Source: Megalobrama amblycephala (Eukaryota; Chordata; Actinopteri; Cypriniformes; Xenocyprididae). Taken from it: 64,000 nt of DNA. The DNA lies in contig NC_063057.1 of assembly GCF_018812025.1 (NCBI RefSeq), forward strand, positions 22,243,138 to 22,307,137. The letters run 5' to 3'. The notes beneath the pieces were generated by a model. That model was not told the origin of the DNA. It was given only the letters and a program-made list of their open reading frames with translations, and ran no database searches. Positions within the stretch are counted from its first letter, which is position 1. Each line of letters starts with the position of its first letter. The position numbers were made by a program, and so were the translations under genes. Of the stretch, positions 43,914 to 57,100 are shown in pieces.

Positions 43914-44695
43914 TAAGTACGAGGCTACTATCGGGTGGGATCTCCGCGGAAAAGTCCTCTCCATCCACTCTCCTTCCGGTAAGACTTAGATGGGCCAATC
44001 ACTCTGTCACCTGTCAAGCCTTGCTGGATTCCGGAGCAGAAGGAAATTTCATGGACACTCAGTTTGCACGCAGATTTCAATTATCCACTGTTCCACTCAC
44101 CAAACTGATTACTGTCAACGCACTCAACGGCCAGAACCTTCCTGACATTTCATTCTCCACCAAGAAAATAACCATGATCACCTCTGGCAACCACACCGAA
44201 CGCATTCAGTTTCTGCTCATGGACTCTCCCCTCGCACCCGTTGTACTTGGACACCCCTGGCTCACGGAACACAATCCCAGGGTGGACTGGCGGCAGCACT
44301 CGGTGTTAGAATGGAGCACACATTGTCATGAGTCTTGTCTTGTCTCTGCTGGTTCGTCTGTTTCTGTTTCTGTGTTACAGGAGAAGGCAGCGGATTTGTC
44401 AAACGTGCCCGTAGAGTACCTGGACCTGAAGGAAGTGTTCAGTAAGTTCCGTGCTGCTTCTCTCCCTCCACATCGTCCCTATGACTGTGCTATAGAGTTA
44501 GTGCCTGGTAAGTCTCCGCCTAAAGGCAAGTTATACTCTCTCTCGGTTCCGGAGAGGGAGGCCATGGAGAAATACATTTCTGATTCTCTAGCAGCGGGGT
44601 TCATCCGTCATTCCTCTTCTCCAGCGGGGGCGGGATTCTTTTTTGTGGGGAAGAAGGACGGTTCCTTGCGGCCTTGTATTGATTACCGGGGCTGA
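43847..44695 (+). pseudogene. Gypsy pol, part 1: protease and RT N-terminus
   Basis: Open frame in -1 relative to Gag, overlapping it by 67 bp, so it is presumably expressed by frameshifting. It contains the aspartic protease active site (ALLDSGAEGNFMD), the flap region to VVLGHPWLTEHNPRVDW, and the RT fingers ([35 protein letters not shown]). A single-base deletion near 44690 throws the frame into a TGA. RT continues in the next frame. Confidence 0.9.
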
Positions 44696-44697
44696 AC

Positions 44698-45873
44698 AAC
44701 ATCACGGTAAAGAATACTTATCCTTTGCCGTTGATGTCTTCAGCCTTCGAGAGGCTGCAGGGAGCGTCCATTTTCACGAAATTGGATTTACGTAATGCAT
44801 ATCATTTGGTTCGTATTAGGAAGGGGGATGAATGGAAGACCACCTTTAATACCCCCAGGGGGCACTTTGAATACTTGGTCATGCCCTTCGGGCTGTCCAA
44901 CTCCCCGGCGGTCTTCCAGGCACTCGTCAATGATGTGTTGAGAGACATGGTAGACCAGTTCATATATGTTTACCTGGAAGACATATTGATTTTCTCCTCG
45001 TCTCTCCAGGAACATGTTCAACATGTCAGACGAGTGCTTCAACGACTGTTAGAGAATGGGCTTTTTGTCAAGGCGGAGAAATGCGATTTTCATGCACAGT
45101 CTGTTTCCTTCCTAGGGTACATCGTGTCGTCTGAGGGAATTCGCATGGACCCTGACAAGGTTAAGGCTGTGGTGAATTGGCCAAGTCCAGATTCCCGTAA
45201 GGCCCTACAGCGGTTTCTGGGGTTTGCCAATTTTTACCGGCGTTTCATTCGCAACTTCAGCCAACTAGCCGCACCTCTGACCACCTTGACCTCCCCCAGG
45301 ATGACGTTCAGGTGGTCTGACGCAGCCGAGGCTGCGTTTTCCAAACTTAAGAGCCGCTTCGTTTCGGCTCCCATTCTTATTGCCCCTGATTCCTCACGTC
45401 AGTTCGTGGTGGAGGTCGACGCGTCAGAGGTGGGGGTAGGTGCAGTTCTGTCCCAGCGTTCTCCTTCAGACGATAAGATGCATCCCTGCGCGTTTTATTC
45501 CCATCGTTTGTCTCCAGCCGAACGTAATTATGACATTGGTAACAGAGAGTTGCTGGCGGTCAAGTTAGCGTTGGAAGAGTGGCGACATTGGTTGGAAGGT
45601 TCAGGGATTCCTTTCATCGTCTGGACTGATCATAAGATTTTAGAATATATCAGATCTGCTAAAAGACTCAACTCCAGGCAGGCTCGGTGGGCACTTTTTT
45701 TCGGACGTTTTGACTTTTCCCTCTCGTACCGCCCGGGTTCTAAGAACATCAAACCCGATTCTTTATCTCGTATTTTTGATCCATCCGAGCGCCCGTCTAC
45801 TCCCGAGTGCATTCTTCCCGAGACATTAGTGGTCTCCACTCTGACGTGGAGTCGAAGGTCAAATCGGCCTTAG
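44698..45873 (+). pseudogene. Gypsy pol, part 2: RT palm and RNase H
   Basis: Continues RT after the frameshift: [20 protein letters not shown] (first catalytic Asp), [20 protein letters not shown], then the catalytic box. The box reads Tyr-Leu-Glu-Asp at 44971-44982 where the family has YxDD. Thumb ([18 protein letters not shown]) and RNase H ([48 protein letters not shown]) follow. A second single-base deletion near 45847 ends the frame in a TAG at 45871-45873. Confidence 0.92.
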
Positions 45874-47225
45874 AAGGGGTAACGCCTCCGCCCGGGTGCC
45901 CACCGAACCGGTTGTTTGTGCCGGAGGGGTTAAGATCCGACGTTATCAGATGGGGGCACTGTTCCAACGTGGCCTGTCACCCAGGGGTTAATCGCACCAA
46001 CTCTTTGGTCAAGCAACGATTCTGGTGGCCTGCTATGGCTCGTGACATTCACAGTTTTGTCTTGGCTTGCTCGGTTTGTGCCATTGGTAAGACTTCCAAT
46101 CGCCCTCCTCATGGGTTACTTCAACCGCTGTTTGTCCCTTCGAGACCCTGGTCCCATATCGCTCTAGATTTTGTTACCGCCCTCCCACCCTCCCAGGGGA
46201 ACACAGTCGTTTTGACTGTGGTGGACCGGTTCTCGAAGGCGGCTCATTTCATCCCTTTGCCCAAATTACCCTCTGCGAAGGAGACAGCGGTAACTGTCAT
46301 AGATCACGTCTTCCGGTTACATGGCCTCCCGATGGACGTGGTTTCTGACAGGGGTCCCCAGTTTGTGTCCAAATTTTGGCAAGAATTTTGTAAATTGTTG
46401 GGAGCGACTGTCAGTCTGTCCTCAGGGTTTCATCCCCAGAGCAATGGTCAAACCGAGAGAGCCAACCAAGATTTGGAAAGAATGTTGCGATGTGTGGTCT
46501 CCAAGAATCCTCCCTCCTGGAGCCAGCAACTCTCTATGATCGAGTACTCACATAATTCGTTACCAGTGTCTTCCACGGGCCTTTCACTGTTCGAGTGTAG
46601 CTTAGGTTACCAGCCACCTATTTTTCCCAGTCTGGAATCCGAAGTCGCTGTCCCCTCCGCTCACGCCTTCGTCCAGAGGTGTCACCGCACATGGAGTAGA
46701 GCCCGCGAGACTCTTCTCCAGGTGAGGGCGCGCACCAAGGCTAAGACCGATCGCCACCGGTCGAAGCCTCCCGTATACGTCGTGGGTCAAAAAGTGTGGC
46801 TTTCAACCAGGAACATTCCTCTCCGCTCCGTTTCTAATAAACTTGCTCCTAAATTTATCGGCCCGTTTCCTGTCACCAAGATCATTAGTCCGGTGGCAGT
46901 CCGCCTCAAACTCCCTCCAGCGTACAGGAGAATTCATCCCGCCTTTCATGTTTCCAAAATCAAACCTGTGTTTCATTCACACGTTAATCCGCCTGCTCCG
47001 GTTCCCCCACCGCCGCGACTCGTAGACGGGGAACCAACTTATTCGGTTAACCGTATTCTGGACTCGAGAAGGAGGGGACGCGGATTCCAGTACTTGGTGG
47101 ACTGGGAAGGTTACGGTCCGGAGGAGAGAAGTTGGGTACCTGCTAGGGACATTCTGGATCACTCCCTTATCGATGATTACAATCGACAGGTAGGTGCTCC
47201 TGGGAACGCCATGAGGCGTTCCTAG
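45849..47225 (+). CDS. Gypsy integrase with chromodomain
   Basis: An open frame (from 45807, homology from about 45849) to TAG. An HHCC zinc-binding domain (H...CHPGVNRTN...CSVC) is followed by the catalytic core with Asp in [15 protein letters not shown], Asp in [14 protein letters not shown] and Glu in [19 protein letters not shown]. Next come the GPY-like segment ([16 protein letters not shown]) and a C-terminal chromodomain ([38 protein letters not shown]), which marks the element as a chromovirus. The chromodomain guides insertion to chromatin. The catalytic residues are intact. Confidence 0.93.
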   Translation, partial: ESKVKSALEGVTPPPGCPPNRLFVPEGLRSDVIRWGHCSNVACHPGVNRTNSLVKQRFWWPAMARDIHSFVLACSVCAIGKTSNRPPHGLLQPLFVPSRPWSHIALDFVTALPPSQGNTVVLTVVDRFSKAAHFIPLPKLPSAKETAVTVIDHVFRLHGLPMDVVSDRGPQFVSKFWQEFCKLLGATVSLSSGFHPQSNGQTERANQDLERMLRCVVSKNPPSWSQQLSMIEYSHNSLPVSSTGLSLFECSLGYQPPIFPSLESEVAVPSAHAFVQRCHRTWSRARETLLQVRARTKAKTDRHRSKPPVYVVGQKVWLSTRNIPLRSVSNKLAPKFIGPFPVTKIISPVAVRLKLPPAYRRIHPAFHVSKIKPVFHSHVNPPAPVPPPPRLVDGEPTYSVNRILDSRRRGRGFQYLVDWEGYGPEERSWVPARDILDHSLIDDYNRQVGAPGNAMRRS

Positions 47226-47237
47226 GAGGGAGGGTAC

Positions 47238-47744
47238 TGTCACGGTTGCTGATCCGCTCTCTCACCCTGTGGTCTTGTGTACGTGTGTTTTGTCACGTAA
47301 TCAGTTGTGTGGGCGTCGCCGCTGATTGTCATGATCAGCGGCAGCTGTTTGTCATCATTACCAGCCTATTTAATGCCCTGTCTTTCCGTCTCACATTTGT
47401 CAGATCGTTGTTTGGAGTGTCTCGTGTGTTTTCCCCCGTGTTCCTCGTGAGTCTTACCTGTGATTGGAGTTCTTCGTGTCTACATGTTCCTGTCTCTTGT
47501 TTCCTCGTTGGATTTGATTCACCACGGACCTCACAAGACTCTCACTCACCACGGAACACCACGGATCTTCACCCACCACGGACCAGATTCCACGATCTCC
47601 ACTCACCTGCTCCACGGCCCATCGAAGTCCCTGCGATCACCACTCTCCTGCTGTCTACCCAAGACTACTTGTGTTTTCCCTGGTGTGAAGCTCAATAAAT
47701 GAGATATTAACTTGCACTTGCATCTGCCTTATTTTTCCGTGACA
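47238..47744 (+). repeat. 3' LTR of gypsy element
   Basis: One base longer than the 5' LTR because of an extra C in tctttccgtc. It is followed by the aaatg target duplication. Confidence 0.95.
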
Positions 47745-47860
47745 AAATGAGGACTTTATAGGCCTCCAGAGTAATGTGACATTTCTCCAAAATGCTGCAG
47801 TAAAATGGTTCCATATGAGGTATGCATATTGTATGGAACGTCCCCTTTAGAATAGGGAAC
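47745..47860 (-). repeat. 142-bp satellite unit, continuation after gypsy insertion
   Basis: aaatgaggactttataggcc and ctccaaaatgctgcagtaaa, then gaggtatgcatattgtatgg, resume the inverted unit interrupted at 42443. Confidence 0.8.
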
Positions 47861-48940
47861 CCAAAAACGGAATCCGACGGCCTGGGCGAAGGTTAACGCG
47901 TGTATGCCTTATCAGTGCCCCTGTGAAGTTCATTTAATTTCACTCGTTTAATCTGACATTTCAAATGATTATTAGTCTTAGGTTGTGTTTCCAATAATAA
48001 ATTAATCATTGGTTATGTATTAATTTAGATATTTGATTATTCTGGGTATCCCATACTTTAAATTATTCGTTCATCAAGGACCCAATGCCACACAGAGATA
48101 CTCTTCCCGGGTTTTGCAGTAAACTCATGAACATAAACTCGCCAGTCTGATCTTCGTCAGAGGGTGTAATATGTTAGCTAAACCTTTAGTCAGTTGCCTA
48201 CTGCTCACTCGAACAAAAGTGCATTTTAATTTAGCCACTTCCATACACCTTACTAAATCAGCGGTAAACTGAAATCAAAAGGTCTTCAGATAAAGTGCCT
48301 ACTGCTCCTTCATTCATGCACCTTCAGTTTGTTCTACCCTGGACACTGATTTATGGTAACATTAGCCTCCCATAATTTACTGGTAATACTGATATCACAA
48401 GAATCCAGAGTAAATCAAATATAACATTTTATTTGTCAGGTAAAAGTGTATCATGCCAATTACACAAATAACCAATTAGAAGCCAATTCAGAAATCATAA
48501 ATCATAAATAATAACATCAGTTGCTCAAAGATGACTCTTAGAGTAACAATTGCATATACACACAGTTGTGGATTAGTGTTTTTAAGGCACGCACCCATCA
48601 CTGTATGGGGTTTCTGGCTACAGAATGACTGATTTGCACTTTACCTTATATACACAGACCAGAACAAAAGGGTTGTAATTTTTTTTACTACACCAACATC
48701 TGTTTTAGGGGGAGAAGAATGGGTTTTCACAACACCACCCAAAAAGAGGGCTAAATTCTCCTTAGTTTTCAACCTTCTTCATAATACTGACTGCGGTGAA
48801 ATTGAGACAATTTTACCAACTGCACTGAGACATTTAAAATGATACCAAACATGAAAGGAAAAAAACAATAGATATAACAGATACATTATACATCTTGGAG
48901 AACTTTCAGTGACTTGTGTCAGGGCGAAAGGAAGGAGAGC

Positions 48941-48971
<31 letters not shown>

Positions 48972-49099
48972 GGTTTCCTGTATACGTGTGAGGACAGTTT
49001 AGGGCAAGGCATTGTCCTATGCTATTTCTCTGAGTTGTATTGCTTTATTGCAGAGTGCTTGATCTCAGTTTTTGTCTAAAACTGAAAATCAAGTCTTAC
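47861..49099. other. No gene seen; contains a (TG)n microsatellite
   Basis: AT-rich sequence of unknown origin with (TG)n at 48940-48966. The minus frame over the microsatellite (48779-49012) is not a gene. Confidence 0.55.
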
Positions 49100-49388
49100 A
49101 GAACCATTAGTTTTTTTCTACTTATTAGAAATGAGGTTTTTATAAGTGTATAAAATAGAACAATAACAAATAATAGATGTGAGGTATGCATACATCCCTA
49201 TAAAAGCAGACCATTGTTTTTTTATATATATTTGAAATTAGGTGTTTATAGGACTCTGAAGTCAAATAATATGGCATATTTCCAAAATCCTGCAGTAAAA
49301 ACAGTTTCATTTGAGGTATGCATACTCTATGGGATGTCCCCTATAGACACAGACCATTCTTTTTTTCTACTTATTTGAAATGAGGTCT
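49100..49388 (-). repeat. 142-bp satellite units, inverted
   Basis: Two diverged units (ttagtttttttctacttatt, ccaaaatcctgcagtaaaaa, gaggtatgcatactctatgg). They are interrupted at 49389 by an LTR and resume at about 50797-50885. Confidence 0.75.
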
Positions 49389-49659
49389 TGTCACGTTCGA
49401 ATCACGGAGACAACAGACAGATCCAAGTGCAGTAGAGTTTAATGGGTAATCCAAAGTCGTATCCAGAAACAGGCAGGGGTCAAAATCCACAAAGCAGTCA
49501 AAAACAGAAAACCAGAAAACAAACAAAGAAACGGGTGACCAGAACTGAAAACTCCATGACAAAAGCAGAAACAAACAGGGTATAAATAGACAGACACTGA
49601 TGAGAGAACTCAAAACAGCTGGGTGCAATGACATGGTGATAATGAGTCCGGGGAGTGCG

Positions 49660-50890
<1,231 letters not shown>

Positions 50891-50939
50891 ACAGTAATCC
50901 TTATGTAGTAAGACAGTAACACAAATATACATATACATA

Positions 50940-50950
50940 CATACATACAT

Positions 50951-51036
<86 letters not shown>
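50940..51036. repeat. (TA)n tract left of palindrome
   Basis: Almost pure TA dinucleotide from about 50958, preceded by (CATA)n. Frames over it are artefacts. Confidence 0.95.
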
Positions 51037-51037
<1 letters not shown>

Positions 51038-51042
51038 TATAC

Positions 51043-51977
51043 ACACAGTACAGTCCAAAGGTTTGGAACCACTAAGATTTTTAATGTTTTTAAAAGAAGT
51101 TTCGTCTGCTCACCAAGGCTACATTTATTTAATTAAAAATACAGTAAAAAACAGTAATATTGTGAAATATTATTACAATTTAAAATAACTGTTTTCTATT
51201 TAAATATATTTCACAAAGTAATTTATTCCTGTGATGCAAAGCTGAATTTTCAGCATCGTTACTCCAGTCTTCAGTGTCACATGATCCTTCAGAAATCATT
51301 CTAATATGCTGATCTGCTGCTCAAGAAACATTTAATGTGTACAATTGTACAAAATATTTGTGTACAATATTTTTTTTCAGGATTATTTGATGAATAGAAA
51401 GTTCAAAAGAACAGTGTTTATCTGAAATCTAATCTTTTGTAACATTATAAATGTCTTTACTGCCACTTTTGATTGATTTAATGCATCCTTGCTGAATAAA
51501 AGTATTCATTTCTTTAATTTCTTTTCAAAAAAATAAAAATAAAAATTCTTACTGACCCCAAACTTTTGAACGGTAGTGTATAATGCTACAGAAGCTTTGT
51601 ATTTCAGATAAATGCTGTTCTTTTGAACTTTCTATTCATCAAGGAATCCTGAAAAAAAAAGTACACAACTGTTTTCAACATTGAAAATAATCATAAATGT
51701 TTCTTGAGCAGCAGATCAGCATATTAGAATGATTTCTGAAGGATCATGTGACACTGAAGACTGGAGTAACGATGCTGAAAATTCAGCTTTGATCACAGGA
51801 ATAAATTACTTTGTCAAATATATTCAAATAGAAAACAGTTATTTTAAATTGTAATAATATTTCACAATATTACTGTTTTTACTGTATTTTTAATTAAATA
51901 AATGTAGCCTTGGTGAGCAGACGAAACTTCTTTTAAAAACATTAAAAATCTTAGTGGTTCCAAACTTTTGGACTGTA

Positions 51978-51980
<3 letters not shown>
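51043..51980. mobile_element. Palindromic MITE inside a TA tract
   Basis: 51046-51340 (acagtacagtccaaaggttt... to ...gctgctcaagaaacattt) is inverted at about 51693-51978 with few differences. In the centre, 51545-51582 (cttactgaccccaaactttt, then gaacggtagtgta) is the end of a related element in the other orientation. TA tracts on both sides imply TA target insertion, as for Tc1/mariner-type elements. There is no transposase. Confidence 0.75.

Positions 51981-52037
<57 letters not shown>
51981..52037. repeat. (TA)n tract right of palindrome
   Basis: Pure TA dinucleotide, the right half of the tract split by the palindromic MITE. Confidence 0.95.
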
Positions 52038-52039
<2 letters not shown>

Positions 52040-52163
52040 AGAAATATTAGAAAGACATTAGAAAGAACAAAAGAAAGAGATATATTAGAAAAAAGAAAGA
52101 TATAGTAAGAGAAAGAAACATTAGAAAGAAAAAGGAAAGAGATGGATAATCGAAAGAAAAAGG

Positions 52164-52173
52164 TAGATATATT

Positions 52174-52216
<43 letters not shown>

Positions 52217-52217
52217 A

Positions 52218-52254
<37 letters not shown>

Positions 52255-52255
52255 C
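52164..52255. repeat. (GAAA)n and (GATA)n microsatellites
   Basis: GAAA copies to about 52216 are followed by GATA/TAGA copies to 52254. The minus frames here are low complexity. Confidence 0.95.
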
Positions 52256-52439
52256 ATGGACAACTCAAGCGCTCTGAAAGCGCGTTCTCTCTCTGCTGTT
52301 CCTGAAATTACCGTATTTATAGTAAGGCGCGCACACTTTTTTTTTTTTTTGGCGGCTGGCTTGACCGTGTATTTTCAAACCGCGGCTGGCTTGACCGCAG
52401 TCTTTTACTGGGGCAGAAGATGTAGCTATTTTTTGGAAG

Positions 52440-52975
52440 AAATTTTGTTTATTTTGTTTATTTTGCATCTTTTAAGGATGTATTATTTGGATTATATAAC
52501 TTTATATAACTTTGGTAAAAATCTAAAAGACAAGTATTTTCTTATAAATCAATTTATTTTTCTTGCCAAGTTGTTTATACATAAGTGTAAATGTTTGTCT
52601 CTTAAACCTCTTTTTATTATTTTCTGTCAAGATTTGAAATGTTATTTGGGCAATTTCCTCTTCCAGCAATGTCAAAGCCCTAAAGTCCAATTCGTTGTGC
52701 ACAAAGTATAATATTTATGCCTTTTTATGATGTTCAAGGAAGAAAAAAAGGGACCCTTCTCTTCTTTTTTTCAGTATAATTTAAGTTATATTACCTCTGA
52801 CTCATAGGGTTTTTTTGTTTGTTTTTTGTTTTTTGTTTTCTCCATTGTTCATATAATTATTTATTTTCTCGTTTGTTTCCTTACTGTTTTTGTGTTTGCT
52901 TAATTCTATTGTTGTTAAATTCTTTGAACTGTAATATTTGTCTTTATATGTCAATTAAAAAGAAAAGAAAAGAAA
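52440..52975 (+). pseudogene. L1/Tx1-type LINE 3' end
   Basis: The frame ending at 52711 (NFGKNLKDKYFLINQFIFLA, KLFIHKCKCLSLKPLFIIF) resembles the C-terminal end of L1/Tx1 ORF2, including the IHKCK motif. An AT-rich 3' UTR and an A-rich tail (aaaagaaaagaaaag, 52958-52975) follow. The rest of the LINE is missing. 52256-52440 shows no gene. Confidence 0.6.
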
Positions 52976-53141
52976 AACAAACAAAAAAAAGATGTCACTT
53001 TAAGATGACGTGTTTCCTCACATAAACACTGTTTAATCGTGTAAGTTTTAATAACACTACATGTTGGAAAGCTCTTCTTTAGGTTCACAATTATTAAATT
53101 AAACATTATGCTCACAACGCTCCTCCGGTTCAGAGGCGTCG

Positions 53142-53223
53142 TGACGTCACACAGATGCGGCGGCGTGCGTGGTGACGCCAGCGGCTCTTCCCAGCATGCA
53201 GTGCTCGAGTGAAGATGGCGGAA
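53142..53223 (+). promoter_or_regulatory. usp15: usp15 core promoter motifs
   Basis: A consensus CRE TGACGTCA (53142-53149) lies 66 bp before the start codon. A ZNF143-type element ttcccagcatgcagtg (53188-53203) and a YY1-type aagatggcgg (53213-53222, overlapping the ATG) follow. The surrounding 53095-53340 is rich in CG dinucleotides compared with the AT-rich flank. This is the usual make-up of TATA-less housekeeping promoters. Function is inferred from motifs. Confidence 0.6.
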
Positions 53224-53303
53224 GGCGGCGCGGCGGATGTGGAGACGCAGAGAGGAGAGATCGCGACGCTCCTGAAGACGCCGCTGCGCAGAGCAGACAC
53301 CTG
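53215..53303 (+). CDS. usp15: usp15 exon 1
   Basis: ATG at 53215 within a CG-rich context. 29 codons plus two bases (ends ACC TG, donor gtgaga). It encodes [12 protein letters not shown] and [14 protein letters not shown], the N-terminal lead-in to the DUSP domain. Confidence 0.95.
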
Positions 53304-54096
53304 GTGAGACGCGCGCGATGATGAGTCGCGTCAGACACGCGCTCTGTGAGGAACACGAGCTGTCATTAGAGATCACGCGAATCAGACGATCGGTCAGTCA
53401 GTGTTGATATGATGTCACTTCCTGCAGGTATCTGGTGGACAGTCACTGGTTCAAGCAGTGGAAGAAGTATGTGGGCTTCGACAGCTGGGACAAGTACCAG
53501 ATGGGTGAGCAGAGCGTGTACCCGGGACCGGTGGACAACCGCGGGCTGCTCAGAGGTGCGTGTCCCTCCCTCCCTAACATAACATCACTCACTCCATCCC
53601 TCATGACACTCTGCTCTGTCCTGACAGGGGTCACACACACGCTTCAGCTCTGTCCCGTCTCCATCCCTCCTGACGGGTCACTCAAACACATATCCCATGA
53701 TATAAACAAACATAAGCACTGCTGATCAGTCATGTGTTCGTGTTCCTGTGGGATAAACGCTGCTGAAGATGTTGGTCCTGGAACACATGAATGACCAAAT
53801 CCACACAAATACGGGTTTTGCTCTCAGTCATGAGTGTGCTGAATGACCGTGTGATTAGGGGACACGTTGTGTCATCTGGGGGGACACTGCCTCCTAACGC
53901 CCCCTCCGGCCTGCTCTGTCCTGACACGGTCTCTAAAGTAGTTCTGCTCTGTCCCGTCTGCAGATGGGGACGCCACGGGCATCAGAGAGCACCTGATCGA
54001 CGAGCTGGACTACATCCTGCTGCCGGCCGACGGCTGGAGCCGCCTGGTGAGCTGGTACGGCCTGACGGAGGGACAGGAGCCCATCGCCCGCAAGGT

Positions 54097-54128
<32 letters not shown>

Positions 54129-57100
54129 TTTTGTGAATTGTGGGGTCATTCCATAGGCGTAATGGTTTTTATACTGTACAAACCGTATTTTCTCTCCCCC
54201 TACACTACCCCTAACCCTAAACCTAACCATCACAGGAAACTGTGCACACTTTTACTTTCTCACAAAAGCTCATTCTGTGTGATTTATAAACCTTTTGAAA
54301 AGTGGGGACATGGGGAATGTCCTCATAAGTCACCCTCTCCTTGTAATACCTATGTCATACCCATGTCATTATACACATTTGTGTCCTGATATGTCACAAA
54401 AACACACACACACATATGAGAACAGAAAGAACATTTAAATAGGTAAAATTAAGAGAATAAGAAGTAAAATTAAATAAAGTCATACTGGTATATATCTGGA
54501 ACACAAGACAGATTTGAGATTTGTGCAATATGTATTGTATCTACAGCAGCGAATATATATATTTATGTACATGTACACAATATAAACGAAAATGAAACAG
54601 AATTTCACGAGTGTGCCGGCACTTTCCTCGTTTGCGTTGCTTGGAGCGCTTGTATACGATTGCAGCTCCTCCAACTACAATGTCCAGTAAAACGTCTGAA
54701 TGTTTAAAAGTTATTAGGTGTGTAATTTCTGATGTCTAGGAGTTTGTCCCTAGTAAAGCTGATCGGAAAAAAGTTACTCAAAACACGACAAACAAACAAA
54801 AATAACTTAAGTACCAAAGACACTACAAACCGAGGCGGCCATCTTGCTTATACGAGATATAACGAGTCTGTAAAAGCGACTGATCTTACGTGTTCATCAT
54901 GACATTTAATGATGACGTTTAATGATGGTGTTTAATGATGACGTTTAATGATGACGTTTAATGATGACGTTTAATGATGACGTTTAATGACGGCGTTTAA
55001 TGATGACGTTTAATGATGACGTTTAATGATGGTGTTTAATGATGACGTTTAATGATGGTGTTTAATGATGACGTTTAATGATGACGTTTAATGATGGCGT
55101 TTAATGATGACGTTTAATGATGGTGTTTAATGACGGTGTTTAATGACGTTTAATGATGACGTTTAATGATGGTGTTTAATGATGGTGTTTAATGTTTAAT
55201 GATGACGTTTAATGGCGTTTAATGATGACGTTTAATGATGGTGTTTAATGATGGTGTTTAATGATGGTGTTTAATGACGACGTTTAATGATGGTGTTTAA
55301 TGATGTTTAATGTGTTTAATGATGACGGCGTTTAATGACGTTTAATGATGACGTTTAATGATGGTGTTTAATGATGGTGTTTAATGATGACGTTTAATGA
55401 TGACGTTTAATGATGTTTAATGATGACGTTTAATGACGACGTTTAATGACGGCGTTTAATGACGGCGTTTAATGACGGCGTTTAATGATGGCGTTTAATG
55501 ATGACGTTTAATGACGACGTTTAATGACGGCGTTTAATGACGGCGTTTAATGACGGCGTTTAATGACGTTTAATGACGGCGTTTAATGACGTTTAATGAT
55601 GACGTTTAATGATGGTGTTTAATGATGGTGTTTATGACGGTGTTTAATGGTGTTTAATGACGGGTGTTTAATGACGTTTAATGATGGTGTTTAATGACGG
55701 CGTTTAATGACGACGTTTAATGGCGTTTAATGATGGTTTAATGACGGCGTTTATGATGTTTAATGACGTTTAATGATGGTGTTTAATGATGGTGTTTAAT
55801 GATGGGTTTAATGTTTAATGATGGCGTTTAATGATGGCGTTTAATGATGGTGTTTAATGATGGTGTTTAATGATGGCGTTTAATGATGGCGTTTAATGAC
55901 GACGTTTAATGACGGCGTTTAATGATGGCGTTTAATGATGGCGTTTAATGATGGCGTTTAATTATGGTGTTTAATGATGACGTTTAATGATGGTGTTTAA
56001 TGATGGTGTTTAATGATGGACGTTTAATGATGACGTTTAATGTTTAATGACGACGTTTAATGACGTTTAATGGCGTTTAATGATGACGTTTAATGATGGT
56101 GTTTAATGATGCCGTTTAAATGGTGTTTAATGATGACGTTTAATGATGGTGTTTAATGATGGTGTTTAATGATGGCGTTTAATGACGCCGTTTAATGACG
56201 GCGTTTAATGACGACGTTTAATGATGACGTTTAATGATGGTGTTTAATGACGGCGTTTAATGACGACGTTTAATGACGACGTTTAATGATGGACGTTTAA
56301 TGTTTAATGGACGTTTAATGATGACGTTTAATGATGACGTTTAATGATGGTGTTTAATGATGGTGTTTAATGATGGCGTTTAATGATGGTGTTTAATGAC
56401 GACGTTTAATGACGGCGTTTAATGATGACGTTTAATGATGGTGTTTAATGATGGCGTTTAATGATGGTGTTTAATGATGACGTTTAATGACGGCGTTTAA
56501 TGACGGCGTTTAATGACGTTTAATGGACGTTTAATGACGACGTTTAATGACGACGTTTAATGATGACGTTTAATGATGACGTTTAATGACGGCGTTTAAT
56601 GACGACGTTTAATGACGACGTTTAATGACGACGTTTAATGATGACGTTTAATGATGACGTTTAATGACGACGTTTAATGACGACGTTTAATGACGACGTT
56701 TAATGATGACGTTTAATGATGACGTTTAATGATGGTGTTTAATGATGACGTTTAATGACGGCGTTTAATGATGACGTTTAATGATGGTGTTTAATGATGG
56801 TGTTTAATGATGACGTTTAATGATGACGTTTAATGATGACGTTTAATGATGGTGTTTAATGATGGTGTTTAATGATGGTGTTTAATGATGACGTTTAATG
56901 ATGACGTTTAATGATGACGTTTAATGACGGCGTTTAATGACGACGTTTAATGACGGCGTTTAATGACGGCGTTTAATGACGGGGTTTAATGATGGTGTTT
57001 AATGATGGTGTTTAATGACGGCGTTTAATGACGGCGTTTAATGATGGCGTTTAATGATGGCGTTTAATGATGGCGTTTAATGATGGACGTTTAATGATGA

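Larger units (their letters stand above)
42444..47744 (+). mobile_element. Ty3/gypsy chromovirus, near full length and young
   Basis: Two LTRs of 506 and 507 bp (42444-42949 and 47238-47744) run TGTCACGG...GTGACA and differ by three transitions and one single-base indel. A 5-bp duplication aaatg flanks the element (42439-42443 and 47745-47749). A polypurine tract (aggagggagggta, 47223-47236) precedes the 3' LTR. Gag, protease, RT, RNase H, integrase and a chromodomain follow in the Ty3/gypsy order. Two single-base deletions in pol and an altered RT motif make it non-autonomous. Confidence 0.95.

Noticed and set aside
51862..52268. Minus-strand frames rich in Ser/Phe/Tyr
   Set aside because: Translations of TA, GAAA and GATA microsatellites.
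54199..54229. Interstitial telomere repeat (ctaaccctaaacctaacc)
   Set aside because: Only a few degenerate units inside a dispersed repeat; not a telomere remnant.
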